64,000 bases of DNA from Cordilura impudica (taxonomy: Eukaryota > Arthropoda > Insecta > Diptera > Scathophagidae). Location: contig OY821519.1 of NCBI GenBank assembly GCA_963682025.1, positions 65,528,783 to 65,592,782 of the forward strand, given 5' to 3'. The translations under genes were made by a program, and so were the position numbers. The stretch's first letter is position 1. Every line of letters begins with the position of its first letter. The notes beneath the pieces were generated by a model. The model made no database searches. It saw nothing but the letters and a program-made list of their open reading frames with translations, and was not told where the DNA came from. Positions 47,043 through 59,739 of this stretch are shown piece by piece.

Positions 47043-47242
47043 NNNNNNNNNNNNNNNNNNNNNNNNNNNNNNNNNNNNNNNNNNNNNNNNNNNNNNNNNN
47101 NNNNNNNNNNNNNNNNNNNNNNNNNNNNNNNNNNNNNNNNNNNNNNNNNNNNNNNNNNNNNNNNNNNNNNNNNNNNNNNNNNNNNNNNNNNNNNNNNNNN
47201 NNNNNNNNNNNNNNNNNNNNNNNNNNNNNNNNNNNNNNNNNN
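47043..47242. other. Assembly gap, 200 N
   Basis: Exactly 200 Ns, a conventional placeholder size; true length unknown. Open frames spanning it are artefacts. Confidence 0.98.
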
Positions 47243-48630
47243 CAGTTGTAGCATTGTAATCGATCAATTGATGGTGTGAATCTATTCATGTTTCACGTGT
47301 CTTCTCCTTGATCTGATTTTGAAAATATGGATTCTGTGCGATCTGTTGCTTCACTTATAACTTTTTTTTGGTTATTGCTTGGAAATTGACATCGATTTCC
47401 GGTGCATTGAGGTTGTAAGACTAGATTCGTTTGTCAGTTTCCTTAAGGCTGATCGAGACCCTTGACCTCTTGGGTAGCAACATGAATTGAGTTAGACATA
47501 CATATGCGTCTTTAGAAAAAACAAACACAATTCAGATCCTAGCAGCACAATATACCTTTCTAAAGATTCATTATTGTTTTTAACAGTGAAATTTTATATC
47601 CTTTACCCCATTCCTTTTTGTGATAGTGTAGAACAGCTGTGAGTAGGAAAATATAATTTACGACCCATTGCCAAATCTCAGTTATTTTATAGTTATAAAC
47701 TTTTAAGTGTTTCTCTGTTGGGTAAACATATCATATTTAATGTGTTTGTTTTTGTTTTTCACATTTAGACTCCACGTGGTGCGCGCGCATTAACTTTTGT
47801 TTCTCTACAATTTTGTACTATGTAGTACATATGCTGCATGTTCGGATTCTCTTCGGCCATACCATGTGACATGAAAAGCTCCTGGTGCGGTTTTTGAAAG
47901 GCCATTAAAGCACATACATATTTGCTTATTGTGATGTTTTAAATGATTTATTTTTATTAATATGCAGTACTTTGAATATGACGTTACATGCAGCTCTAAA
48001 TATTTTTGTTCTCAATATTGTTTGTGTTGTGATTAATTTGAAGTAAAATTCTTTAAGTATTAGGGGTGTAAATAAACTTTGTCTGTTATTTTTGTAGTCT
48101 GTTTTATTTGAAACTAAATACTTCCGACAACTAGCGGTGGTGAAATTGTCAATTTTACTATGCAAGTTTGACAATTTTACTACCGAATTTTGTCGTAAAC
48201 AATTTGGAGAATCCTGCCTTTGGAAATGATATTATATGGGCTGATTACATAAAACGAAACGTTAAAAATTTTATATCAAAAATGTTAAAAATATTTCAAA
48301 GTTTCGAATTTTTCAAACAAATTTTAATCGTTTCGTTACGTTTTATATTATAAAATGAGTCACATTAGTCTTTGAAAAAGTCTCCAAAAACATCAAAATC
48401 TTTCTCAGATTGGTGGTTATCGCTATGGCCGAAATATTTTGGAAACAGCATAAAATAAATGTAGGTTTATTTTCAGGAGTCTTTTAGGGTCACGTACAAC
48501 TCGAGCCACACTAGTAGGTATATGTATATTATTTTTTTATAGCCCAAAAGATCTTTGAGAATTTTTTCAGATTTTTTGGAGGCCGGTGAAGCTTAAATCG
48601 ATTCTATCCACTTCACTTCACTCGAATAGG
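47243..48630. other. Gene-free stretch
   Basis: No gene, terminal repeat or known repeat family recognised. Confidence 0.45.
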
Positions 48631-48632
48631 TA

Positions 48633-49814
48633 CAGTGTTTCAGCAATCAATTGAAGCTTGCTGCTCTCAAGGTAATTCATGAAGAGGTTTATGTTAAACT
48701 TTTTATTTAAGGTTTAATAACTGAGAAAAAGCATGTAAACGAAGAAAAACTCGAAAAAGTTCCGTTGGATTTAATCTGTGCTTCTTTTTATAGTTTGTGA
48801 AGAAAAACGTGAACAATTTGTGTGGTCATTTCTGTCACCTTTAACTACAAAATAGTTCAGTATTAAAAAAAAAATAAAATAATATCTACTGGTTTTAAAA
48901 TAAAATGGGCCGTGGAAAATCATTAACGGGGGAAGGGAAGGACAAAATTGAAGCCTATAATGATCAATGTATATCAGGCCGTGAAATTTATATAAAAACT
49001 TAGATAAGTGTTAATGTTGTATGGAATTACTTAAGAAATTAAGAAAAATGTGACGAAAACATGAAGGGAAGGCAAACAATGGACACAACAGCTTCCAAAT
49101 GGCGAATTATTCTAAGAATAGCCACCAATTCTAGTAAATCTGCTGAAAAAACTAAATCAAAAAGTGGTTCCAGCGCTAGCCCTTCTACCGTTAGATAATA
49201 AATGCAGCCGAACACTTAAACCGAATTAAATTGCAGAAAAAAAACCATGTCTGGGAACACATGGCTTGGAAGAGTGATGGTGAAAAAAAGTTTAATTTTG
49301 ATAGACCCGATGTTTTTTACTACTTTTTCCATGATTTGAGGAAGAAAGAATGTTTCTTAGCTCGTCGCTATAGTCAAGAAGCTGGTATTATGGTCTGGGA
49401 TGCGATATCGTACTATCGATCATAGACTTGAAATTTCAAACCACGAAAATGAGAGAAAATTATTATCCGCCTATTCTGCAAGCGGCGTTTCTAAAATTTC
49501 AAGACTTGTTTAGACCCATTCCATGGACTTTCTAGCAGGATAATGCTCCTATCAACACGGCAACGATTATTGAAACGTGGATCAGCGAACAAAGTGTTGA
49601 ATTGATGCCATGGCCACCATACTCCCCGGAATTAAACATAATGGAAAACGTGTGGGGATGGTTTTTCGGAAAGTGTACTCGGCACTTTGATGACCGAGAG
49701 TCTTTAATTGCTAAAATAAAATCGACATGGTCGCAAATTTTCTTACAATATTTATCGCAACTGTATAACTCCCTTTCAAATAGAATTTATGAGGTAATTT
49801 TGTTGAAAACACTG
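48633..49814 (+). mobile_element. Tc1/mariner (Tc3-like) element, dead
   Basis: Ends are imperfect inverted repeats, CAGTGTTTCAGCAA on the left and its near-complement on the right; TA flanks only the left. The transposase begins MGRGKSLTGEGKDKIEAYND at 48904. KKFNFDRPDVFYYFFHDLRK and IMVWDAIS follow (49289-49410), then DNAPINTA (second catalytic Asp) and PWPPYSPELNIMENVWGWF (third acidic residue, 49600-49665). Stops and shifts at about 49003, 49198, 49425 and 49537 inactivate it. Confidence 0.78.
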
Positions 49815-49908
49815 CACTTATTCATGTTAATGTATATACATAAATAAAATAAATAATAAAAATTCAGTCAATTGTAAATAGATTTTAAATATAATTTTAA
49901 ATTGGATA

Positions 49909-50285
49909 TCTATAATATTAATAGGCTAGGCGATTTCTTGTGACTGATGTTTTGTTCTACCATTTTAAACCGATTTTGACCAAACGTATATTATTTGAAA
50001 GGTATTTCTTTTTAGCCGATTTGCAGATTTTCAGATTTTAAAATTTTTTCCTTTATTTTGAGTAAATTGCATTTAAAGTTGCTACTAACACATACATAAA
50101 ATTATACAATGCTATGTATGTGTTTATTAAATTTGTTAATGTGTTTGTAATAAAAATGGGTTTGTTTTTTATGTTGATTTGTGAATTGGCTATAATTGAT
50201 CAGCATACTTTTAGGGTCTTTATTTAATGAAAAAATAAAATTTCCTAGAATTTGCGCTCGAATTTCGAGGGCTGGAATCTGCTAG
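49909..50285 (+). mobile_element. Non-autonomous Helitron (377 bp)
   Basis: TCTATAATATTAATAGGC start after A, hairpin CTCGAATTTCGAG, CTGCTAG end before T. It closely matches 23327-23679. Confidence 0.8.
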
Positions 50286-50619
50286 TTTGTATAAATAAAT
50301 AAGTCTTTATTCCTATTTTTTTTAAATAATAAACTATAATATAAATTGTAAAATCATATACTATTTTTAAAATATCAAAAATATAAAGAGTGAAATCGAA
50401 AAAATCTTAAGACACGTTTTTCCTCTTAACTTTTCCGCCAAAGAATCAAACTTTTTCAATGTTATTAGAAAGTATGAGGAGAATTTGACAACTAATGGGT
50501 ACATTGTTCGGGTAGAAAGAAAGGTCCACATGATATTTTTAAGGTCTAGAAAATAGGAATCATATTGAAAAGAGCTCACACCACATTCGGTTGAAAAGCA
50601 GCCCGGTTATCGCAGTGCT

Positions 50620-51085
50620 CGAATTATTTGGTAGGAAAACTTAAAGCCAATGTAGGTTTAAAAACACACAAAGTCAAAAAAGTGCCAGAAGGAATGCTTC
50701 AAAAAATTTAGAGGCCAAAAATAGAGCACTGAAATTTAAATCATGCTTTATAAAGAAATACTCCTGCTAAATATGTTTTTGTTGCTTGTGCTCGCGGAAA
50801 TGTCAGTTTAGAATCCAAAAGTAGACAAAAAAAAGATCCTGGTATTGCAAGCAATATACAGTTGCAGCAAAAGAAGCATTTAATTTTTACACCGCTCTAT
50901 AAATGCCAAAATTTTATTAAGGAATGTTTGCAAATAAGTTGCCTTTCTTTCATAAGCCAATATAATGTGTCCATATATTTTTGGCATGATTCGGCATCCT
51001 GTCACTACGGTAAGAAAGCTTTTGAATGGTACAAGAACAATAATGTGTTCGTGATATTGGACTCTTGTGAAAAGGGAGCTGAAGA
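50620..51085 (+). pseudogene. Second Tc1/mariner-like transposase remnant
   Basis: Shifted frames read VGLKTHKVKKVPEG, YVFVACARGNVSLESK, FIKECLQISCLSFISQYNVS and FWHDSASCHYGKKAFEWYKN. In intact relatives the WPD-AS-HY motif holds the second catalytic Asp. The region after NNV that should carry the third acidic residue (PELRPIE-type) is lost. Confidence 0.6.
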
Positions 51086-51129
51086 GCACAAAAATGTGCT
51101 CCATTGGAAGGGTTTCTAAAAAGGTCCAT

Positions 51130-51990
51130 AAGTTCATAAGTTGCGATTAGAACTATAAAAGTGATCTTTATTTGTAAGATCTAATATAATATCAATTAAA
51201 TAAAAAAAAAATTAAAACTCTAGGTTTTTATGTATGTTTTATGTACGTTAAGATTTTTTCGACCTCACTCCTTCATAAATTATGCATATATAATAAAATA
51301 TTCAAATATATGCAACAATAAATCTATGGCATATTGTTGATTCGGTAAAATTGATTTTCGGCTACAGACAACGAACATGAATTTGCATGAAAGTTGCCCT
51401 GATAACTACTTAATAAAATCCAAATAGGAAATTTTTTATAAATATTATTTTTTTTGTAAATAGGGATTATTTATTTAGCAAAAACCTATACTTTGGTTTT
51501 TTTAAATTTCTTATAATTTTTTTTATTCATTTTTATTATTAATACCAATTAAACAAAGCATATTTGAAAATGAAATGAATTGCAAGAAAATTTCACTTTT
51601 CGTAAAAAATGCCTAAAATGGCGATATTGTGCCTCAAAAGTATTTTTTTTATAAGTATTTCTTTATTATTCATGCATACATTTTCTAAAATTAGGAAAAC
51701 ATAATAATTTTGCAATGTAAGAGATCTATAAAAAAAATTTAAGACGGCGCTTGTTCATATTCACCATCCCTCTGTTCATATTCACCATCCCTCTGGCTAT
51801 TACTTCAACTCATGCTTAATCAATTATTTAACTCAAACATTTGAAAGAGTCGAACATGAGGAATGTTTTTTTCTTTATACGAGAGTTAGTACGAACAAGC
51901 TTAGTTTTGTTCAATTTTTAACTTTCTCTAGTATTTTTTTATTTAAAGAAATATTGGGTTTAAACTAGTTTTCTACCCAAGAGCAGTGTA
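51130..51990. other. Gene-free stretch
   Basis: Only a short tandem duplication (GTTCATATTCACCATCCCTC, two copies, 51752-51793) was noted. Confidence 0.5.
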
Positions 51991-51999
51991 AATACCCAC

Positions 52000-52735
52000 T
52001 CTGTGGAAGGGTGTAGGCATAATGAGATTGTGCTGATGTTTGTACCTACCAAAAATTTTTGACCTAGACCCATATTTTGTTATACCTAGCGATTTTGAGT
52101 CCATTTTGCGATGTCCGACCGTCCATTCCCTGCCCGTCGGTCTGTGTGTCTACGTAAATCTTTCAATCGACGTCGCAAATATAAATATATTTTGATGAAA
52201 GCTTTTATTGGCCATAGGACGAACGCTATTCAAATTGGTGAAAATCAAGGGATGTTCAGACCTAGTCCCCATACAAATGACCCCTATAAGATCGACTTAT
52301 ATTACCATAAGATCCAAATTATCCTATAAATCTCGGCGAAATTAGGTTTGTATGTGTTTATTATACCCATTAATCGGTAGTCGAAAAATAGACCCTGTAT
52401 GACAATTCTTAGTCATATCATCCATAAAAATCTCCATCCCGATCGTCATATCCAAAAAAAAAAACAAAAATATTGCAAAGATTGTTTTCTAATTTGACTC
52501 ATATAGGTTTTTGCAATATATTAGTGACTTGAACAGATATGGTCAGGATCGGTCAATTTTTCGCCTGGTCCCCATATAAACTTTTTAAGATCTGCAGGCA
52601 AAAAAATTAATAACAATACCACTCAATTTTGGTTTATACTTATGTTCTATACCCAATTAGTTGGAGCTAAGACCCTTTTTCAAAACGCATGGTATAGGGT
52701 GCCGTATAGTCGGTCTATTTGTTTTCGTTGTAATT
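52000..52735 (-). repeat. Mini-me-like element, older copy
   Basis: The body and both end regions are present but diverged: GTCY tract degenerate at 52113-52150, palindrome end reduced to gtcggtcta near 52708. No flanking duplication seen. Confidence 0.62.
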
Positions 52736-52739
52736 CGTT

Positions 52740-53330
52740 TTTTAACCAACACTCAAACCATTTTTTATGTTTAGAACCATATAGTTTTCAATACAGTTAA
52801 TTTCTAAATGAAAATTCAGTTATTTTCCATTGTTTTAAACAAATTATTATCAAATTACCGTTAACATCAGTTATTTAATAAATTTGTTGGTTTTTTTCTA
52901 TTTCAAGAAATATTAATTTTAATCATGTATTCTTTTTTCTTAAAATTTTTGTTTACAATACTTTACAATATTTCGCTACTGCATAAGTTTATAAACATTG
53001 TTTTGCATCTGCTTTTATTAATTAAACAAAAAGCAACCCGTTTTATGTTTATTTTTAAAACTGTGTTGTCGTTTAAATTTTCTCAATTAATAAAAACGAT
53101 TTGTTAGTTGTTTTTGCTACTGCGTCAGTTGTTATTCGTTGTTTGAAAATAAATTAAATATATTTTTGATTCAGCAGAAAATTGAATAATCCGGCTTTTA
53201 AATATAAGTACACTCAAAATTTAGTTTAAAAATTGCAGAGAACATATTTGATGCTTTTTTTCGGTTGTCTTAACCACATATCTCGGTGTAATCAGCATTT
53301 TCCATGAGACAAACAAAATAATTGCACTAG
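52740..53330. other. Gene-free stretch
   Basis: AT-rich with no recognised structure. Confidence 0.45.
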
Positions 53331-53339
53331 GAATGAAAA

Positions 53340-53800
53340 AATTATACAAGTAAGAATGTTACTCGTAAATTCGGCTATGCCGAATCTTTTCTGTTCTCCA
53401 TCCGTGTTCTAAACACATATAACCAAGGTTGTCTAATATTTAAATACCAAGAAGTAAGGGTGTTAGATTCGGTTATGCTGAATCTTTATTTATAACAAAT
53501 GTAAACAAAATATTAAAAAAAAAACAATTTCATAATTTGATAAACTTAATACTAAAAATAAATTATTACACCAAATAATGGCAAATAATTTTATTATAAA
53601 TTTACAGAGGTAATTGGCTTATATTGTGAATGAGCGTGATTTCAATAGACAGACGGACATCGCTATATCGATTCGAGTTGTTATAAAGATCAAGAATTTA
53701 TACTTAATAGGGTCGCAAATGCATTATTCGACGCATTACAAACGGAATGACAAACTGATGTATACCCTCTGCCCAGTGGCTTGGATGGTATAAAAAGGCC
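53340..53800. repeat. Second GTCY-type repeat family (ATTCGGCTATGCCGAAT)
   Basis: Starts near ACAAGTAAGAATGTTACTCG, with the palindrome ATTCGGCTATGCCGAAT at 53371-53387 and a diverged second one near 53470. It also has a short GACAGACGGACATCGC block and ends near TATACCCTCTGCCCAGTGG. Its layout parallels mini-me (palindromic terminus, GTCY block) but the sequence differs. Confidence 0.55.
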
Positions 53801-53963
53801 AAATTTCAAACCGTAATGGCTAGAGTTTTTACAATGATGTTTAAAATTAATAATATATTTAACAAAATTTGTTGTTATTTTCGTGCCTTTTTAATTGATA
53901 ATAATTATTAAGTACAATGAGCATAAATGTAAACACATCCAACTACATTTTTTTATGTTTAGT

Positions 53964-54043
53964 AGCGATGCATACACATATTTTTATTGTTGTTGTTTTT
54001 TTTTCACATGTACAACAAGCGAAAAAAATGTGTATGCATCGCT
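53964..54043. repeat. Foldback with 16-bp perfect arms
   Basis: AGCGATGCATACACAT (53964-53979) is repeated in inverted form at 54028-54043 around a 48-nt T-rich loop. The arms extend imperfectly outward and inward. Confidence 0.6.
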
Positions 54044-54107
54044 GACACATATCTATATGGATATGTTCTGTTACGCTTAAATAATTTTCACTATTTGTAG
54101 TTTTTCA

Positions 54108-54449
54108 TGTGTAAACATCTATACGCGCAGGGGGGTAAATTTCTATTTCCCAATACAATCACAAAAACATTACATGTTACGCTGTAAGCCGTATGACAAA
54201 TCGGTGTGACTTATGATTTTATTGGTGAAAAAATTATGATATAAAATTGTTTCAGCTAATTCAACAACCCTTTGCTGTAAAACGTTAAAAATTGCAAAAT
54301 ATAAACGTATAACATATACATAATTCAACAACCCCACAAGTATAACTAAAGTTCCTGCTGTTGTTTGCTATAAGTGATACATAGATGACGCTTTCTCTTT
54401 GATTTTTTAAAAGTGACAAACAAATTTTTAATTACTAGATGTTTACACA
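54108..54449. repeat. Possible MITE with 13-bp inverted ends
   Basis: TGTGTAAACATCT at 54108 and its exact complement at 54437-54449 bound about 340 bp without an ORF. No clear target duplication. Confidence 0.35.
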
Positions 54450-54737
54450 CCTCCCCTGTGATCGGACTCACATGATTTTTTTGTATGAAACTTTATCGGA
54501 GTATCTTTACATTTTAATACGTCATTCCTCACCTATTTATTCTAGGGGTTAAATCCGAGCTGCTGAAGATTATGACAAACATTTTAAGCCTAAGAAATGC
54601 GACCTACTTGACCTATTTCGAACAGGAGAATCTATTCCACAGACACACAGACAGACAGACGGACATCACCAGATGAATTCTCCTTTTCTAAGGATCAAGG
54701 AGAGATGAGCTACAAACGGATTTATAAACTGATATAT

Positions 54738-55461
54738 CTGTGGTTTTCTGGAATAACCGCGTATGTCCATTTTTGTCAGTTTTGAGTTAACGATGCCAGA
54801 TATATTAATTTTTAACGCTTTTTACATGTGTTCAATTTTTTTTAAAATGTTGACCATTTCTGAGTTTTTTCTTTAAATAACGACGTAGCTTAAATGTTTA
54901 TTAAATTAATTTGCAGCACTAACGACTTATGTCAACCTGCGTTTGATCGCTGACAAATTATTTTCTCAGAAAACGACACATAGCGACATACGTTGTTATT
55001 ATTCAGTTAATAACCACTTATAAAAACTTTTGTGTTTATTTCTGTTATTTTTTGTCACTATTATTCTTGATACGTTGTTTTATTCTCATCCCAAGTCCCG
55101 TTAACTTTTTGTTGACGAACAAAAAATTTCCGTTTTTCAGGCAACAATAACTTATGTCTACATGGGTGGTTGCATTGGTAGTTTTCTTTTTCAAAGAAAA
55201 CGACGTATGTCGACATATGTAAGTTGTTTTATCTGCACACACTTGTGTAATTTACATATTTACATATTGTGTAATTTACATATTGTTTTTTTCGTCCTTC
55301 TCTAGGATCTATTCCTCTGAAGATTTTTGACTCAAAATTGTATATAAAGTATTTATTGCCCATATCTGCAGGACTGTTAAATATAATTCAAATATAACGT
55401 TTTTTAGCTCCCCTGAACATTTTGATTTTATGACATACGCGGTTATTCTAGAAAACCACAG
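54738..55461 (+). mobile_element. MITE-like element, copy 1
   Basis: Inverted ends CTGTGGTTTTCTGGAATAAC and complement of CTGTGGTTTTCTAGAATAAC, both followed by CGCGTATGTC. The interior is studded with AACGACGTATGTCGACA-type motifs. No protein. The second copy at 56936-57670 lies in the opposite orientation. Confidence 0.75.
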
Positions 55462-56169
55462 TTATAAAACACAGTGGTGTGGGTATTACAAAAATGGCTG
55501 CACTGTAAGTGCAACTATAGTTTTTTATGTATTATGGCCAATAAGCTCGAAAATCGGAATAATAAAGTTTTTTTTTGACAAAGTTTTTTTTTTGCTTCTT
55601 GGAAGAAGTTTCACTATTAAGACATATCTCGGGTTGAGGACAATTCATGTGCCAGCTAAAGATATAAATATAGAGAGAGAAAAAAAACTAAAACTAAAAC
55701 TAAAACTAATGATGCGGGGTAGAGAAGAAGAAAGCATATATGTATATCTAAAATTCTTAACAACTCCGTATTCTTAATCAGACCGGTTTCTGGCATTTCA
55801 GCTTTTATCAGTGATTATCTTAAAAATTGTTTCCATATGAAATTTTTCTACTTGGGCGGCCGTGAGGTTTAAACCTGCGCCTATCTCACATACACTCGTA
55901 CTTGCACTTTTTGGCCATGCGCTTTAATACACTCTTTTAAAGTCAGGCCTACGAGCTGTGTGGATAACAATCAGTTTTTATACCATACAGCTTTGACTTC
56001 GTAGTAATCTTGGATGATGCAATACTGTCAAACAAACAATCGTTACTTTAGAATTTTTTGAGTATTCTCAAATCAAATCAACTAGAAATATCAAAAATAT
56101 TTAAATTTGAAAGATATGAAAAATTTTCTTATTGCAATTTTCGAGTTCAGCAGTCCACGATACATAAAA

Positions 56170-56722
56170 AACAAGTAAACAACTCTACACCATAAGCTTA
56201 GTGACCCTATCTCTTAGGTCCAACTAATTGGTTTTTTAGAAAATAGGTCACTTATTTTTTTGCAAAATACATAAAAACAAAATTTGAGAAAAATCCTCGC
56301 ATATCTTTGTTTTGACTAAGAATTGTCCTATAAGGTGTATTTTTGGACTACTCATTAATGGATGTAATAAATGCACACAGACCCAATTTGACCGAGATAC
56401 ATATGATATTTTGGATTTTATGGCAATTTAAGTCGATTTCATAGGGGTAATTTTTATGGGAACTAGGTCTGAAAATGCACCGGTGTTCACTACTTTCAAC
56501 AGCATTCATGCTATGGCCGATGGAAGCTTATATACAAAATTTTATAAAAAGATATTCATATTTGCGACCTGTAGTTTGATGAAAAGCTGACATGGACACA
56601 CAGGCAGATGGACAGACGGACGGATGTGATTCTGCGTCGATCGGTATAATAATAAATGTCAAATATTTTTGGTAGTTACAAACATCAGCACAAAGTCATT
56701 ATAGCCTGACCACATAGTGGTG
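56170..56722 (+). repeat. Mini-me-like element, outer shell of a nest
   Basis: Family sequence from AACAAGTAAACAACTC (56170) through a short GACGGACGG block (56614-56625) to the 'ccacatagtggt' end. Its last bases reappear as GGGTATAAA after 59726, so the Helitron inserted in its tip. Confidence 0.65.
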
Positions 56723-56935
56723 TCTTTAATATTAATAGGCAAGGCGATTTTTTGTGACATCTAAACTCTCAGTTACCAACCGATTTTGACAAAAAAAAAA
56801 TATACAATTTGAAAGCAATTTCTATACAGATGTGCACCATCTTTATAGATGTGCACCATCTCCTATATTTTTTTGAAGTAATAATTATTTAAAGTTGCTA
56901 CTAAGAAATACATAAAACAATATATCTGTGGTTTT

Positions 56936-57670
56936 CTAGAATAACCGCGTATGTCATAAAATCAAAATGTTCAGGCGAGCCAAAAAACGTTATATATGTA
57001 ATTATGTGCTCGATATAAAGTTTTTGAGCTTTTTATTTAACAGTCCTGTAGATATTGGCAATAAATTCTTTATATAAAATGTTGAGTCAAAAATCTTCAG
57101 AGGAATAGATCCTAGAGAAGGACGAAAAACACAATATGTAAATTGCACTTAAAGTGTGTGCAGATAAAACAACTTATGTCGACAAACGTCGTTTTCTTTA
57201 AAAAAGAAAACTACCAAGTTTTTGTTGCTTGAAAAATGGATTTTTTTGTTCGTCAACAATAAGTTAACGGGACTTAGGATGAGAATATAACAACGTATCA
57301 AGAATAATAGTGACAAAAAAAAAACGGAAATAAACACACAAGTTTTTATAAGTGGTTATAAACTGAAAACTAAACCAAAATTATTTTGCATTTTTTTTCA
57401 TTAATAACAACGTATGTCGCTATGTGTCCTTTTCTGAGAAAATACTTTGTCAGCGATCAAACGTAGGTTGACATACGTCGTTAGTGCTGCAAATTAATTT
57501 AATAAACATTTAAGTTACGTCGTTATTTAAAGAAAAAACTCAGAAATGGTCAATATTTTTTTTTTTTTTTAAATTGAACACATGTAAAGAGGTTAAAAAT
57601 TAATATATATGGCATCGTTAACTCATTACTGACAAAAATGGACATACGCGGTTATTCCAGAAAACCACAG
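56936..57670 (-). mobile_element. MITE-like element, copy 2 (inside Helitron)
   Basis: Inverted copy of 54738-55461, bounded by CTGTGGTTTTCTAGAATAAC and complement of CTGTGGTTTTCTGGAATAAC. Flanking sequence on both sides is Helitron, so the insertion is secondary. Confidence 0.75.
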
Positions 57671-57799
57671 ATTTAAGCTTCAAATAAAAACTATGCAATG
57701 CTGTGTGTGTTTATGAATTGGCAAAAAATGATGAGCATATAAAATTATTTCTTAATAAAATTATTTATATAAAATTATTTATTAACAATCCCATATATA

Positions 57800-59427
57800 C
57801 TGCATGGAACAAAATTGTTCACGAAATTATTAAATATATATATATATATATAATGAAAATACTTAGAGTTTCAACTTGGCAACTCCCTAAAGCTACTACA
57901 TGGCATTATAAAATTGAGCAGTTTACTATGGCAACTACTTTTCAGAAGTGCCGTTAGTTTTTATTTTAATAAAAAGTGAACATTAAAACCACGTGTGCGA
58001 GAAATACTGACCCTGCGTTAACTTTTTTATAAAAAATTTTATAAAATTTAAAGTTTAATTTATGGATTTTTCTTTTAAAGTGAGTAAATTACTTACTTTA
58101 AAATAAAATTTAAAAACTACGTGAAAAAATATAATTAATTCATTTCTACTTAGCTTTTTCATGATGGCCAAGGCAAAAGCAGACACTTTTAAAACAAAGC
58201 GTTATAAACAATTTAAAAGAAGGAGTCTCATATCGCGAGATCGGTAAAAATATGACGTATCAGTGGGATATGTGTGTAAAATAAAAAACAAACTAATTTG
58301 CATATCATAAGCAATCAAGCAGGTCGTCCAAAAAAACTTTTGTCAGCAGATTCTCGCGAAGCTAGGCTATTAATCTTTACTGGTGCAGTTAATACAGCGG
58401 TTTAGGTCCAGAAAATACTAAACGAAGAGTATTATTTAGATGTTAGCAGCAAAACCGTTCGGAGAAGTTTGAGATCCAGTGGATTAGCAGCCAGAACAAA
58501 GATAAAAAAACCACTTTTAAGTGAAAATAACCGCAAAAAACGATTGGAGTTTGCAAAGAAATACGAAAAATTCACTTTCGAAGATTGGATGCGTGTAACG
58601 TGATCAGATGAGACAAAAATTAATAGAATCGGGTCAGACGGACGGCAGTGAACATGGGTGGATAAAAGTGTTGGAGTAAAGGAACGATATATTTGCCAGA
58701 CGTTAAAGTTTGGAGGGGGCTCATTGATGGCTTGGGGTTGTTTTCGAGGAAACCAGCTTGGTGTACTCCGCCGAATCAGAGGCAAAATGTGTGCCAAGGA
58801 CTACATAACCATCCTCGAAGATTCTTACATTCCAAGTTTGGATATATTCGGCTTAGAACCAGGACAGGATGACATCTTTATGCAGGACAACGATCCCAAG
58901 CACACCGCAAAGATAACTAAGCGTTGGTTTGAAGAAAATGGGATCAAGATTTTGGATTGGCCTCCCCAGTCGCCAGACTTGAACCCGATAGAACATCTCT
59001 GGTCCATTTTAAAACGCAAGATTTTTGCCCAGAGAGACCCGCCTAATAACGTAGATGACCTTTGGGAGCGTGCTGTTGAAGGTTGGGAAAAAATTGATCC
59101 GGAAATGCTTATAAATCTGGTAAAAGGTAAGCCAAAAAGGTTAAAGGCAGTTAAGAAAGCAAAAGGAGGACACACCAAATATTAGGACCCAAAAACTACG
59201 AGTTCTCTTACTTCGGTCATAAATGTTCACACTTGTGACTCTAAATCAATATCGATTTAAACATTATGAAAATAGATTTTTTGTATTTTTTTTTTATTAT
59301 TTTTAAGTTCTTCAGAAGTAATTTATGTAATATAGTTAAAAAAAATTAAAATAAATTTGAATAAACGCAAATATCTGGCATAGCTTGTCAATAGTAATAA
59401 TTTTGTGAACAATTTTGTCTCTAACTG
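57800..59427 (+). mobile_element. Tc1 element (inside Helitron)
   Basis: Inverted ends share GACAAAATTGTTCAC (right end complement) and GAACAAAATTGTTCAC (left), with TA on both sides (57798-57799, 59428-59429). The Helitron reads continuously once it is ignored (CCCATATA / TATCTTCTGTGTG). It encodes a broken Tc1 transposase. Confidence 0.82.
58161..59185 (+). pseudogene. Tc1 transposase, broken N-terminal half
   Basis: It starts MMAKAKADTFKTK at 58161 and shifts frame or stops several times before 58650. The first catalytic Asp is in SDETKINRIGSDG (58606-58640), followed by a stop where family members read RQYVW. From 58658 to 59185 the frame is open: CQTLKFGGGSLMAWGCF, MQDNDPKHTAKI (second Asp, near 58888) and WPPQSPDLNPIEHLW (Glu, near 58992), i.e. 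DD34E spacing. It ends with GGHTKY. Confidence 0.82.
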
Positions 59428-59739
59428 TATATCTTCTGTGTGTTTAAGATATATTTGTAATGAAATTTAATGAATTTTATTTAAAAATTCACAATTTAAT
59501 GAATTTTATTTATATATTCGTAATTTTTTATATTCATACCTAAAAGGGTGTAGAAACTTTAAATACGTTTTTTTTTCTCAAAACTTAATTTTCACACACT
59601 AGGTCCCTTTTCTCGGAGAAGGTCACATATGTATATAGATTAAAAAAACAATGAAAGAAGAAAATTTAATGGAAAATAAGATGTTCTAGAATTTGCACTC
59701 GAATTTCGAGTGCTCGGCTCTCCTAGCAGGGTATAAATA

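Larger units (their letters stand above)
56723..59726 (+). mobile_element. Helitron carrying MITE and Tc1 insertions
   Basis: Starts TCTTTAATATTAATAGGC at 56723; the last part (59640-59726) has the hairpin CTCGAATTTCGAG and the CCTAG end. Family sequence is seen at 56723-56930, 57671-57797 and 59430-59726; the rest is the two inserted elements. The body belongs to the longer subfamily seen at 23804. Confidence 0.72.

Noticed and set aside
46928..47289. ORFs spanning the N gap
   Set aside because: Artefacts of translating Ns.
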